Shown piece after piece: positions 1 to 7,617 of a stretch of DNA of 10,304 nt (positions are counted from its first letter, which is position 1; each line of letters opens with the position of its first letter). Source of the stretch: CAZXPG01 sp964643145 (lineage in GTDB: Bacteria > Pseudomonadota > Alphaproteobacteria > Rickettsiales > Arcanibacteraceae); the NCBI GenBank assembly GCA_964643145.1, contig CAZXPG010000058.1:1-10304 (forward strand), read 5' to 3'. The translations under genes were made by a program, and so were the position numbers. The notes beneath the pieces were generated by a model. The model was not told the DNA's origin and searched no databases. It saw only the letters and a list, made by a program, of their open reading frames with translations.

Positions 1-1
1 T

Positions 2-40
2 TTCTGAAAAACGGGAGCTTTTGAAAATGTTTTTTCAGAA
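2..40. repeat. AT-rich inverted repeat at window edge
   Basis: Bases 2-11 (TTCTGAAAAA) are the exact reverse complement of 31-40 and enclose a 19-base loop. The element lies downstream of the minus-strand tRNA, but the stem is AT-rich and more than 80 bases from the tRNA 3' end, so a terminator role is uncertain. I see no gene in bases 1-122: a short plus-strand frame there runs straight into the tRNA antisense. Confidence 0.4.
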
Positions 41-122
41 CCTACAATTAAGAGGGAAAAACCTTGAATATACAATGGCTTCACCATTCGATGAATGTGC
101 AAAATGCCAAGAAATTGCAGAA

Positions 123-199
123 TGGTGGGGGATGAGGGACTTGAACCCCCGACACAGGCGTTATGAGCGCCCCGCTCTAACCAACTGAGCTAATCCCCC
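123..199 (-). tRNA. tRNA with CAU anticodon (Met or Ile2)
   Basis: The minus strand folds into a full 77-base cloverleaf. The 7-bp acceptor stem pairs GGGGGAT with ATCCCCC, followed by discriminator A and an encoded CCA. The D arm is GCTC/GAGC, the anticodon stem GGGCG/CGCCT, and the T arm GGGGG-TTCAAGT-CCCTC. The anticodon loop is CTCATAA, giving anticodon CAT at 163-165. The absence of initiator features (the acceptor's first pair is a normal G-C) excludes tRNA-fMet. Elongator Met and lysidine-modified Ile2 cannot be separated by eye. The bases around the anticodon (GCTCATAAC) look slightly more like Ile2. A dispersed palindrome begins about 20 bases upstream of its 5' end. Confidence 0.95.
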
Positions 200-221
200 T
201 TGGGATAAGAAAACTTACCTA

Positions 222-270
222 AGTAACCTCAGTTTTGGGTAAGCTAGGCTTATGCAAAACTGAGGTTACT
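222..270. repeat. Dispersed palindromic repeat, copy 1
   Basis: This is a long hairpin with 23-base arms at 222-244 and 248-270 and a TAG loop at 245-247. All arm positions pair except one G/G mismatch and one G-T wobble. A second copy sits at 5969-6017 with nearly the same arms. Both begin AGTAACCTCAGTT and are followed by TATAC. Where the copies differ in the middle of the stem (TTTT/AAAA here, TTCT/AGAA in copy 2) pairing is kept. This copy lies between the tRNA and ftsK, in the region where the tRNA promoter would be expected. It is a REP/RPE-like intergenic element of unknown function. Confidence 0.85.
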
Positions 271-355
271 ATACTTCATCTTACATAAATGCTAGAATGA
301 CGTATGTCCAGTAAAATTTTTTCCAGAGCGCAATATAGCTGATCTGCACAACTAT

Positions 356-390
356 AAGGATTGTAACAATGTTGCGCTTCAATGTTCAGT
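356..390 (+). repeat. Conserved block shared with 6200-6234
   Basis: About 31 of 35 bases match the block that starts at 6200, including an uninterrupted 15-base run TTGCGCTTCAATGTT. In both places the block lies on the same strand, downstream of a palindrome copy, at about 110 bases here and about 207 bases in copy 2. Here it also pairs with upstream sequence: AGCGCAATAT at 327-336 can pair with ATGTTGCGCT at 369-378 with one wobble. The block lies 28 bases beyond the ftsK stop codon. Palindrome plus block may be one composite repeat or a small RNA locus; the sequence alone does not decide. Confidence 0.6.
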
Positions 391-417
391 TCTCCGACAA
401 ATGAAGGGAGGAAGCGT

Positions 418-2697
418 TTATTCTTCATCCCGCATCGTGGCACCGATAATTTCACGCTTTCCGGCATGGTTAGGTTTACTGATGATACCTTCTTTTTCCA
501 TGCGCTCAATAAGCGTGGCGGCACGGTTATAACCAATCTTCAAACAACGCTGCACATAGCTGGTAGAGGCTTTACCATCACGGCACACCGCAGCAACTGC
601 CTGCCTATAGAGATCATCGCCTTCATTACCGCTGCCGCCAGCATCAAAAGCCTCTTCACTCTCATCGCTGGTGATATCATCAATATAGGAAGGCGGCGTT
701 TGCGTTTTAAGGAAGGAGACGATGCGTTCCACTTCTTTATCATCAACAAATGGCCCGTGAATACGCGTGATACGGCTGCCCCCGGCCATATAGAGCATGT
801 CACCCATACCGAGCAGTTGTTCTGCTCCCTGCTCCCCCAGAATGGTGCGGCTATCAATACGCGATGTCACCTGGAAGCTGATACGTGTAGGGAAGTTAGC
901 CTTAATCACACCGGTAATCACATCCACCGAGGGGCGTTGGGTAGCCATGATAATATGGATACCGGCAGCACGTGCCATCTGGGCCAAACGTTGAATTGAC
1001 GATTCAATATCCTTGCCTGCCACCAGCATCAGATCGGCCATTTCATCGACAATCACCACAATAAAGGGAAGTGGTGTCATATCAAGCGGCACTTTCTCGA
1101 TAATCGGTTTGCCGGTATCCGGCTCAAAACCCGTCTGCACCGTACGCTCTAGCACCTCGCCACAGGCAAAAGCCTCTTCAATGCGTTTATTATAACCTGC
1201 AATATTGCGTACCCCTAAGTTGGACATCAGCCGATAACGGTTTTCCATTTCTTTCACCGTCCATTTCAGTGCTACCACCGCCTTCCCTGGCTCGGTTACC
1301 ACCGGTGCCAGCAGGTGCGGAATACCATCATAGACAGAAAGCTCCAGCATTTTGGGGTCAATCATGATAAAGCGGCACTGCTCCGGCGTGAGGCTGTAAA
1401 TGAAGGAAAGGATCATGGTATTAATTGCCACCGATTTACCGGAACCTGTCGTTCCAGCTACCAGCAGATGGGGCATTTTAGCCAGATCCATAATCATAGT
1501 TTCGCCACCAATATTTTTCCCAAGCACCATCGGCAGTTTATAGGATTCATCCTGATATTCGCTGCTCTCCAGCAATTCGCGCAGATAGACAATTTCCCGA
1601 TTAGCATTGGGCAGTTCAATCCCAATGGCATTACGGCCAGGAATAACCGCAATACGGGCGGAAATAGCACTCATTGAACGGGCAATATCATCAGCCAGGC
1701 CAATCACACGCGACGATTTGATGCCAGCGGCAGGTTCAAGCTCATATAACGTCACGACAGGGCCAGGATGAATATTGACAATTCTTCCCTGCACACCAAA
1801 ATCTTCCAACACCTGCTCAAGCTGGCTGGCATTCTGCGCTAATGCCGCGTCACTCATCACGTTTTTGCGTTGTTTTTCTGGAGTGGCCGCCAAAAATGTC
1901 AGTGGTGGCAGTTCATAACTGGAACCAGGCAATGGTATCGGGGCAGGTGCAACCGGCTCGGAGGGCTTTTTGCGTAGTTTTGCCAAACGTTCAACCTTAG
2001 GTTTTTCGACATGACGCTTTTCAGCGGGTGATGCGATTATTTCCCTGTGTTGTTGTTCAGGAGGGGGCTCTTTGCGGATAACATAATAGAACTTACAGAG
2101 TGCACGGTAGGTTATGATAATACTGTCTTGTGCCACCACATAGCCACGATACAGCATATAAAAAAAACTTCTCCATTCGGCTAAAGTGCATTCCAATGCC
2201 ATGAAAACGCTGATTATTGCTATCAATCCCCCCCCTATACCCACCATGAATGTAGGTATAAAGGTAAGTTTCTGTAGAAGAAGCAGCCCAATAACGCCAC
2301 CATAATGGAAATTAGATTCGCCTGAGCCTGTAGGGAACATCATAGCTAATAATGTGGATATTGCCAGCATTGATAACAGCATCATGGCAAAACGCAGCCA
2401 GATAAACGTAAGGCGGTGTTGAAACACTATCCGAATACCATACATCAAGGGGATAATAACAAGGATAGCGTTCACCAGGCCGAACGATTCAACGAGCGGA
2501 TCGGCAATATAGGCTCCCATTTCCCCTGCAAGGTTAGTGATGGGGAGATCAGCCACACGGTTAAAAGACGGGTCATCAGGGTTGTAGCTGAGCAATGCCA
2601 GTGCGGTAAAACCCGACAGGGCAATAATGCTACTACCCACCAGATAATGGATGTATTTGCGTAATAGTGAAAAAATAAATAATAGGGCTGTGCGCAT
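418..2697 (-). CDS. ftsK: DNA translocase FtsK
   Basis: FtsK is a hexameric, septum-anchored, ATP-driven DNA pump that clears the chromosome terminus during division and activates XerCD recombination at dif. The 759-aa protein has hydrophobic segments at about 16-38, 72-92, 98-120 and 148-168. A short basic and proline-rich linker (about 205-262) follows. The motor has Walker A AGTTGSGKS at 414-422 and Walker B FIVVIVDEMADL at 545-556, with the family signature ATQRPSVDVITG at 585-596. A C-terminal winged-helix gamma domain that reads KOPS sites spans about 693-755. The linker is far shorter than in E. coli FtsK, as is usual in alphaproteobacteria. The ATG has GAGG five bases upstream. The gene is divergent from kup, and no convincing terminator is visible after it. 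Confidence 0.97.
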   Translation of the reverse strand: MRTALLFIFSLLRKYIHYLVGSSIIALSGFTALALLSYNPDDPSFNRVADLPITNLAGEMGAYIADPLVESFGLVNAILVIIPLMYGIRIVFQHRLTFIWLRFAMMLLSMLAISTLLAMMFPTGSGESNFHYGGVIGLLLLQKLTFIPTFMVGIGGGLIAIISVFMALECTLAEWRSFFYMLYRGYVVAQDSIIITYRALCKFYYVIRKEPPPEQQHREIIASPAEKRHVEKPKVERLAKLRKKPSEPVAPAPIPLPGSSYELPPLTFLAATPEKQRKNVMSDAALAQNASQLEQVLEDFGVQGRIVNIHPGPVVTLYELEPAAGIKSSRVIGLADDIARSMSAISARIAVIPGRNAIGIELPNANREIVYLRELLESSEYQDESYKLPMVLGKNIGGETMIMDLAKMPHLLVAGTTGSGKSVAINTMILSFIYSLTPEQCRFIMIDPKMLELSVYDGIPHLLAPVVTEPGKAVVALKWTVKEMENRYRLMSNLGVRNIAGYNKRIEEAFACGEVLERTVQTGFEPDTGKPIIEKVPLDMTPLPFIVVIVDEMADLMLVAGKDIESSIQRLAQMARAAGIHIIMATQRPSVDVITGVIKANFPTRISFQVTSRIDSRTILGEQGAEQLLGMGDMLYMAGGSRITRIHGPFVDDKEVERIVSFLKTQTPPSYIDDITSDESEEAFDAGGSGNEGDDLYRQAVAAVCRDGKASTSYVQRCLKIGYNRAATLIERMEKEGIISKPNHAGKREIIGATMRDEE

Positions 2698-2822
2698 AAA
2701 AACCTCAAACTATGGCCACGATAGCAGGGAAATGCCACTTTGCCAACATGCAGGATCATAATCATGATGAAAACTACAAAAACTATAAAATTGATTGAGT
2801 GTAACGAAAAAAGGCGGTATAA
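2698..2822. promoter_or_regulatory. Divergent ftsK/kup promoter region
   Basis: These 125 bases separate two divergent starts, so both promoters should lie here. Visible pieces are GAGG for ftsK (on the minus strand, next to 2703-2706), AAGGCGG at 2811-2817 for kup, and a -10-like CATAAT at 2757-2762 on the plus strand. No -35 box of good quality pairs with it at normal spacing, so exact promoters are not assigned. Confidence 0.35.
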
Positions 2823-4706
2823 ATGGCGTTCATGTCTTCACAATCATCCACTAAAATTTTTCCCCTAGCACTGGGTGCAGTGGGAGTCGTATATGGCGAT
2901 ATTGGCACGAGCCCGCTCTACGCTTTTCGTGAATCGCTGGTTGCTGCCATGGGCGGCGCGGAAGGCCCGGTGCCCCATGATATTGTGCTTGGCGTGTTAT
3001 CGCTTATTTTCTGGACACTTATCCTGATTGTTACCCTAAAATATGTCGTGTTGCTGCTAAGAGCCGATAACCACGGGGAAGGCGGTATACTCTCGCTGAT
3101 GGCCCTGGCGCAGAATGCCATGGACAGGCCACGCAAATGGATATTAGCGTTGGGGGTACTGGGTGCTTCGCTTTTCTACGGTGATGCGGTGATTACACCG
3201 GCCATATCGGTGCTTTCCGCTGTTGAGGGCATGAAGCTGGTTACCCATCATTTTGAGCCCTATGTAGTGCCGATTGCGCTGGTGATTATCGTTGGCCTGT
3301 TTATGTTGCAGCAGAAAGGCACAGAAAAAGTGGCCTGGTTCTTTGGGCCTATTATGGTGGTGTGGTTTATAGTGCTGGCACTGGGTGGGCTTATGCACAT
3401 TAAAGATAACCCTATGATATGGCATGCCATTAACCCCTATCATGCCGTATATTTTCTTTCCCATCATGGTTTTGCGGCTATGGTGGCACTGGGGTCGGTG
3501 TTTCTGGCGGTGACGGGGGCAGAGGCCCTGTATGCAGATCTTGGGCATTTTGGCAAGAAACCGATCCGTCTGGCCTGGCTATATTGTGTGATGCCCGCAC
3601 TGGTGCTCAATTATTTTGGCCAGGGTGCATTGCTGCTTGCGCATCCTGAAGCAGCAAGCAATCCGTTTTACCTGATGTATCCTGCATGGGCGTTGCTTCC
3701 CATTGTCCTGCTTTCCACCCTGGCCACTATTATTGCCAGCCAGGCGGTGATTACCGGCGCCTATTCTCTCACCCACCAGGCCATTCAGTTGGGATTACTA
3801 CCCCGTCTTAGGGTGTTCTATACCTCTCGCGCCCATATCGGGCAGATTTATATGCCGCAAGTCACCTGGATATTATTGGTGCTGGTGGTGGTGTTGATTG
3901 ATATATTCCGCACCTCCAGTGCCCTGGCTTCTGCCTACGGGATTGCAGTGACCGGCACGATGGTGATTACGGCAGTGCTGACTTTTGTCATTATACGACA
4001 TAAATGGCAATGGAAACTACGCATCGCACTCGCTATTATTGCACCATTACTGCTTATAGACCTGGTGTTCCTATCCGCCAATATGACGAAAGTTGTTGAT
4101 GGTGGGTTTATCTCTGTGCTGCTTTCATCACTGCTCTTTATCATGATTGGGATATGGGTGCGGGGAACGGCAGAATTGCGTGAACAAGAACATAGCCGCA
4201 ACACGCCGATGGATGTATTGATAGAGCATTTAGAACTATTTCCTCCCATGCGTGTAACTGGCTCGGCTATTTATTTAAGCAGTGATATGTCCCATGCGCC
4301 ATCAGCACTGCTTCAGAACCTACGGCACAATAAAGTTATTCACCAGCAAAACCTGCTGATGACATTAAGTTTTGAGCGCGTTCCCTATATTGCTGATAAT
4401 CAGCGTATGGTGCTTGAACGATTAAGTGCCGATTTTACGCGGGTGATAGTGAGATTTGGCTATATGGAATCACCCAATGTCACACGAGCACTGGCATTGT
4501 TACAGCAAAAAAACCTGCCGATTGACCCGGAGCTGATCTCATTCTTTATCTCACGCCGCAATATCGTATCCTCTGCCAGCTTTGGTATGCCGGTCTGGCA
4601 AGATCGTATCTTTATCGCCATGAGCCGCAATGCCACCGATGCCGTCGATTATTTCCGCATACCACGTGATATGGTGATAGAGCTAGGCATTCAAATGGCG
4701 GTGTAG
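2823..4706 (+). CDS. kup: Low-affinity potassium transporter Kup
   Basis: Kup/HAK/KT proteins import K+ across the inner membrane, probably with protons. The 627 residues match the family's usual length of about 620-630. Family signatures are visible in order: GVVYGDIGTSPLYAFRE at 21-37, ADNHGEGGILSLMAL at 81-95, and GASLFYGDAVITPAISVLSAVEG (114-136). About twelve hydrophobic segments run to residue ~445. A soluble C-terminal domain (about 450-627) follows and ends in a normal Kup-type tail. The start has AAGGCGG five bases upstream. A second ATG three codons later is a possible alternative. Nothing in the sequence suggests truncation or damage. Confidence 0.96.
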   Translation: MAFMSSQSSTKIFPLALGAVGVVYGDIGTSPLYAFRESLVAAMGGAEGPVPHDIVLGVLSLIFWTLILIVTLKYVVLLLRADNHGEGGILSLMALAQNAMDRPRKWILALGVLGASLFYGDAVITPAISVLSAVEGMKLVTHHFEPYVVPIALVIIVGLFMLQQKGTEKVAWFFGPIMVVWFIVLALGGLMHIKDNPMIWHAINPYHAVYFLSHHGFAAMVALGSVFLAVTGAEALYADLGHFGKKPIRLAWLYCVMPALVLNYFGQGALLLAHPEAASNPFYLMYPAWALLPIVLLSTLATIIASQAVITGAYSLTHQAIQLGLLPRLRVFYTSRAHIGQIYMPQVTWILLVLVVVLIDIFRTSSALASAYGIAVTGTMVITAVLTFVIIRHKWQWKLRIALAIIAPLLLIDLVFLSANMTKVVDGGFISVLLSSLLFIMIGIWVRGTAELREQEHSRNTPMDVLIEHLELFPPMRVTGSAIYLSSDMSHAPSALLQNLRHNKVIHQQNLLMTLSFERVPYIADNQRMVLERLSADFTRVIVRFGYMESPNVTRALALLQQKNLPIDPELISFFISRRNIVSSASFGMPVWQDRIFIAMSRNATDAVDYFRIPRDMVIELGIQMAV

Positions 4707-4750
4707 CCCCCTCTATTCAACTTGTCCGTATAAAAAATCCCCTCACCGAT

Positions 4751-4768
4751 AATAAATTTTTATTTTTT
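4751..4768 (+). terminator. Weak AT-rich hairpin after kup
   Basis: AATAAA at 4751-4756 and TTTATT at 4759-4764 pair across a two-base loop, with four more Ts to 4768. The T run fits an intrinsic terminator, but the stem has no G-C pairs, so it would be weak. It is the only terminator-like element in the 45 to 60 bases after the kup stop. Confidence 0.25.
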
Positions 4769-4794
4769 AACGTTATTGTAATGCCATTGCACTA

Positions 4795-4824
4795 TTTTCA
4801 TGCTAAAAGAGAGGTGTATATAGT
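4795..4824 (+). promoter_or_regulatory. Candidate sigma-70 promoter of the orphan gene
   Basis: TTTTCA at 4795-4800 (4 of 6 to TTGACA) is followed after 18 bases by TATAGT at 4819-4824 (5 of 6 to TATAAT). Transcription would begin near 4831. That would leave a leader of about 24 bases containing GGAG before the ATG at 4855, and would exclude the upstream GTG at 4825 as the start. The call rests on motif match only. Confidence 0.35.
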
Positions 4825-4854
4825 GTGAATGATTATTACGATGGAGAAAAACGA

Positions 4855-5898
4855 ATGAAATCATCACCAATATTAGAATCATCATCCAAAGTTGTATTTG
4901 CGCAGTGTTGCCCAGAATACATAATCGGAAAACGGTTATCAAATACATTAAACCGTCATAAAGTCGAACTTTATTTTCATGATGAGAATGAGGCAAGCAT
5001 CACCTGTGAAGCATTGCGTGAGTTCTATGCTACTAGTTCCACCGAAGATAACGATGCGATAGGTGGTCCCCCAACACTTCACAGCGATAGGTATTCTGGG
5101 ATTACTACCCTATATTCAGTCCAAATTGAGACATCTGAAAAAGAATGGAACTCTATAACATCCCAAACAGCCGAAGGCTGCTCATCCAGTTCGTTATTTC
5201 TGGCGTTGCAGCGAGTAAACCCTAAGGTAGAAAGTTGTTACTTATTTGCAATAAAAAAATATTCCGAATATGATAACGTGAGTGATATTCCACCCGATCA
5301 GCCCCGGAACTCTTTCCTCGGATCCCAGTGCACTACAGAGAATGGTAATAACCACAACATTGCAATGAAATTTGCAACGCAAGCGGCCGCATTACTCTAT
5401 CAAACACAGCTTCAGGGTAACGGATCCGCTATCCCGTCTCAGATAACGAGAGAATGTGATCTTGATGGACCGCGCCGCTATTTGCTTTCCCTGACGTATA
5501 CGCCATCACGTCAACAATCCCAAATAGTAAATCCCAACAACACATTAGCAAGTGATAGTGCTAATAATGAAAAGCATGACGCTTCCCCACTTGCTGCCCC
5601 TGCGCCAGAATCAAGGGTGAGCAATGCGACCACAACCAAAGCGTGCGCCTCTAACCTAACCACCTATGCTGTTGATGATGTTATAGGCGCAATCAAGAAG
5701 TTTACTCGCAAGGAACAAGATAAGATTGCCCAAGCCCTAGACATATCTCGCCATACTAGAAGCAATGGCGATGTTACCGTAGACGTTATTTGTGCTACAC
5801 TCGACAATCTTGGCATTTCTAACGCTATAAGCACAACACTGTCAGTGATAAGCGAACTCAACAACCAGCAACAGCAAAGCATGACACATCGCCGTTAA
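4855..5898 (+). CDS. Orphan hypothetical protein, 347 aa
   Basis: I do not recognise this protein. The ATG at 4855 is chosen because GGAG (4843-4846) sits eight bases upstream and a plausible -10 box ends at 4824. An in-frame GTG at 4825, with AGAGAGG ten bases before it, would add ten residues. There is no signal peptide and no membrane segment, so a soluble protein is likely. Residues 1-215 are mixed, with scattered cysteines including a CC pair at 18-19. A low-complexity linker rich in Asn, Ser, Ala and Pro follows (about 220-268). A probably helical C-terminal region (about 271-340, YAVDDVIGAIKKF onward) ends in a Gln-rich tail. The base composition is more AT-rich and the codon use less biased than in kup and ileS, which fits a recently acquired or lineage-specific gene. 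It stands alone, between kup and a repeat cluster. Confidence 0.75.
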   Translation: MKSSPILESSSKVVFAQCCPEYIIGKRLSNTLNRHKVELYFHDENEASITCEALREFYATSSTEDNDAIGGPPTLHSDRYSGITTLYSVQIETSEKEWNSITSQTAEGCSSSSLFLALQRVNPKVESCYLFAIKKYSEYDNVSDIPPDQPRNSFLGSQCTTENGNNHNIAMKFATQAAALLYQTQLQGNGSAIPSQITRECDLDGPRRYLLSLTYTPSRQQSQIVNPNNTLASDSANNEKHDASPLAAPAPESRVSNATTTKACASNLTTYAVDDVIGAIKKFTRKEQDKIAQALDISRHTRSNGDVTVDVICATLDNLGISNAISTTLSVISELNNQQQQSMTHRR

Positions 5899-5929
5899 TG
5901 GCTACAGGTTTTACGCTACTAGAGTATCC

Positions 5930-5961
5930 CCACATAACGCACCTGTAGGTACGTTATGTGG
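5930..5961. terminator. Strong hairpin after the orphan gene
   Basis: CCACATAACG (5930-5939) pairs perfectly with CGTTATGTGG (5952-5961). After one C/A mismatch, the inner ACCT/AGGT can also pair, making an almost complete 32-base palindrome. It begins 31 bases past the stop codon at 5898. No long T run follows, so it may act as an mRNA 3' stabiliser, an operator-like palindrome, or a weak terminator. Just beyond it starts the second copy of the dispersed palindrome. Confidence 0.5.
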
Positions 5962-5968
5962 TTGGTTA

Positions 5969-6017
5969 AGTAACCTCAGTTCTGGATAAGCGCGGCTTAT
6001 CCAGAACTGAGGTTATT
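5969..6017. repeat. Dispersed palindromic repeat, copy 2
   Basis: Arms at 5971-5991 and 5995-6015 are perfect 21-base reverse complements around a GCG loop. One wobble pair and one A-T pair extend each side. The element is homologous to 222-270: the outer arm AGTAACCTCAGTT and its partner AACTGAGGTTA are identical in both, and internal differences preserve pairing. The 371-base gap from 5899 to 6269 holds no gene I can support. It contains this repeat, the hairpin before it, and the conserved block at 6200. Confidence 0.85.
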
Positions 6018-6181
6018 ATACAGCATACCTCTTAAAGGCAACACCCGTATTACCACAACGCCATTATATGCAAGTCTGGGGTATCTTATTTGCAGTGTCG
6101 GTTAAACGCCACTGATATCCTGAATGAGCCATATACCCTCACTAATGAAGATCTCTTGCCAAGAGCCTGCGAATCTGCTAC

Positions 6182-6211
6182 TTGAAGGTGCATTACTAAA
6201 AGGATTATAAC
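6182..6211 (+). promoter_or_regulatory. Candidate promoter for the lipoprotein pair
   Basis: TTGAAG at 6182-6187 and TATAAC at 6206-6211 are separated by 18 bases, each a fair match to sigma-70 boxes. The -10 box falls inside the repeated block. In the copy at 356 the same position reads TGTAAC and no -35 box precedes it, so promoter activity is not clearly a property of the repeat itself. Confidence 0.35.
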
Positions 6212-6236
6212 AGTATTGCGCTTCAATGTTGAGTCT
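6200..6236 (+). repeat. Conserved block shared with 356-390
   Basis: This is the second copy of the block seen downstream of ftsK, with the same 15-base core TTGCGCTTCAATGTT. It lies 33 bases before the start of the lipoprotein gene at 6270. Sequence just upstream (about 6160-6180) also shows patchy similarity to 322-345, so the shared unit may be longer than the clear core. Confidence 0.6.
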
Positions 6237-6269
6237 GCCTAACATCTTCTCCACCCATAAGGATATTTT

Positions 6270-6809
6270 ATGAAAACACTTCTCCTCAAAACGCTTACCA
6301 TCATAATGGCACTTGGCCTGCTTGGTGCCTGTGCGCGCGACCTGTCGAGTAGCACTTATACCAGTGATAACACCCTTAGCCTGACACTTGAAGGCAAGGT
6401 TATTTCCGCCCGTCCAATCACACTGAAAAGTGCCGATAAACTCACCGATAACAGCACAGGGATGCTGGCAGGTGGCGCGCTTGGCGCAGTGGGTGGTGCA
6501 AATGTTGGCAAAGGCAATGGCCAGGTAGCGGCTGCCGTGGGTGGTGCGCTCGCTGGTGCTGCGGCAGGAGCGCTGCTTGAAGGGCAGCTTGGCAAAAGTG
6601 AGGGGATGGAATATATCGTGAAAGTCGATACTTCCAAGCTAAAAGGTGATTATTATGAGGGTAGTTCCTCCATGCGTAATGCTATTTCCTCCGCTACCAC
6701 CAGCGGGCTGGTGACAGTGGTGCAGGGCAGGGATAATGCGATCAGTGAAGGCAGGAAAGTCTATGTGATTTTCTCGGATAAACGCACCCGTATTGTGGCG
6801 GCAGAATAG
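6270..6809 (+). CDS. SlyB/17-kDa-antigen-like glycine-zipper lipoprotein
   Basis: This is a 179-aa lipoprotein. An N-terminal signal (KTLLLKTLTIIMALGLLGAC) ends in lipobox LGAC, giving lipidated Cys21. The following Ala fits Lol sorting to the outer membrane. Residues 64-107 are a glycine zipper (repeated GxxxG with Ala) typical of the Rick_17kDa_Anti/SlyB family. The last ~70 residues form a soluble domain with EYIVKVD at about 114-120 and a final RKVYVIFSDKRTRIV segment. SlyB-type proteins sit in the outer membrane and support envelope integrity; that role here is inferred from family. TAAGGA lies six bases before the ATG. The next gene starts eight bases after its stop, so the two are probably cotranscribed. 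Confidence 0.85.
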   Translation: MKTLLLKTLTIIMALGLLGACARDLSSSTYTSDNTLSLTLEGKVISARPITLKSADKLTDNSTGMLAGGALGAVGGANVGKGNGQVAAAVGGALAGAAAGALLEGQLGKSEGMEYIVKVDTSKLKGDYYEGSSSMRNAISSATTSGLVTVVQGRDNAISEGRKVYVIFSDKRTRIVAAE

Positions 6810-6817
6810 AGGTGATG

Positions 6818-7573
6818 ATGCGGTTCAGTCGTTGTTTAGCACTGCTTGCTTTGTGCTTTACTGTTGCCTGTGCCGGTGGTGAGCCGGTGCGTATGACCAC
6901 CATCCGCCATAGTGCTGATTATCAAACAGTGCTGCGGCAGGATGATCTGGCACTGTTGCCTGTGGAGGTGGTGGTCAATACGGTGAATGTTGCGGGCAAT
7001 CAGGAACGCGCCATAAACTATGAATATCACCTGGAAGATGTGCTGCGCCGTGAAGTGGCATCAGCCCTTGCGGCAAAGGGCTATCATGTGATGATCGTCA
7101 GGAGAAAAGAGCTGCATGCGGCCAAGCTTTCCCATGCGTTGGTGGATGTGCGGGCAGCGTATGTGCCATTACAAAAGAAGCTCTATGCCTCACTCTATAT
7201 GAATGAAAAACAAGCCTTTGCCCTGCGTGAGACATTGGGCGATAAAGCTGCCCTTATTGGCCAGAAGACGAGTAGCCCGGTGTTGGTGCTGGTCGATTAT
7301 ACTGGCAGTATGAAAACCAACGGCGCCCGTGCCAAAGATTTCGCTATGGATGTGCTGCTTGGCACACGCCGTTCTGCTAATGTGGAAGGGGCAACGTTGG
7401 TGATAGGGCTGGTTGAGGCACAAACTGGCCGCATAGTCTGGTCACATATTGGTAGCGACAGCAAGGGCATTTACAGCAGCGCACTGGATAATTTCTCTTC
7501 TCAGGATGAAGTAGAACAGCACAATATCAGAATGTTGGTTGATAAAGTGCTGCAACCACTGCCGCTGAGGTAG
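6818..7573 (+). CDS. Putative outer-membrane lipoprotein, CsgG/LpoB-like
   Basis: This is a 251-aa lipoprotein precursor with signal MRFSRCLALLALCFTVAC. Lipidated Cys18 is followed by Ala, again suggesting the outer membrane. AGAGG at 6808-6812 overlaps the previous stop and fits the ATG at 6818 (spacing 5) better than the GTG at 6812 or ATG at 6815. The body has alternating strands and helices, with LALLPVEVVVNTV near 45-57, a long helix near 70-88, and GATLVIGLVEAQTGRIVWSH near 191-210. The last segment resembles the CsgG/LpoB/DUF799 group, in which such lipoproteins assist secretion or cell-wall synthesis. I hold that family link loosely and assign no function. Residues 159-165 (VDYTGSM) look like a metal-site motif but stand in an unusual place. 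The gene ends against ileS. Confidence 0.75.
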   Translation: MRFSRCLALLALCFTVACAGGEPVRMTTIRHSADYQTVLRQDDLALLPVEVVVNTVNVAGNQERAINYEYHLEDVLRREVASALAAKGYHVMIVRRKELHAAKLSHALVDVRAAYVPLQKKLYASLYMNEKQAFALRETLGDKAALIGQKTSSPVLVLVDYTGSMKTNGARAKDFAMDVLLGTRRSANVEGATLVIGLVEAQTGRIVWSHIGSDSKGIYSSALDNFSSQDEVEQHNIRMLVDKVLQPLPLR

Positions 7574-7615
7574 ATGTTGGATGCTAGATTTCTAACATCT
7601 AACATCCAACATCTA
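7571..7615. terminator. Shared hairpin between convergent genes
   Basis: Arms at 7571-7587 and 7599-7615 pair over 13 consecutive bases (TAGATGTTGGATG with CATCCAACATCTA), then after one mismatch over three more. The hairpin starts at the lipoprotein stop codon and ends two bases short of the ileS stop, so it can serve both convergent transcripts. The right part is built from seven-base units (ACATCTA, ACATCCA, ACATCTA). There is no T run, so factor-independent termination is not certain. Confidence 0.55.
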
Positions 7616-7617
7616 AC

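Noticed and set aside
74..190. Short plus-strand frame beginning MASPFDECAKCQE
   Set aside because: It runs through the antisense of the tRNA, giving the familiar RDLNPRHRRYERPALTN-type false peptide, and has no clear ribosome binding site.
382..999. 205-codon plus-strand frame at the ftsK 3' end
   Set aside because: It overlaps the FtsK gamma and motor regions in antisense and shows no family resemblance.
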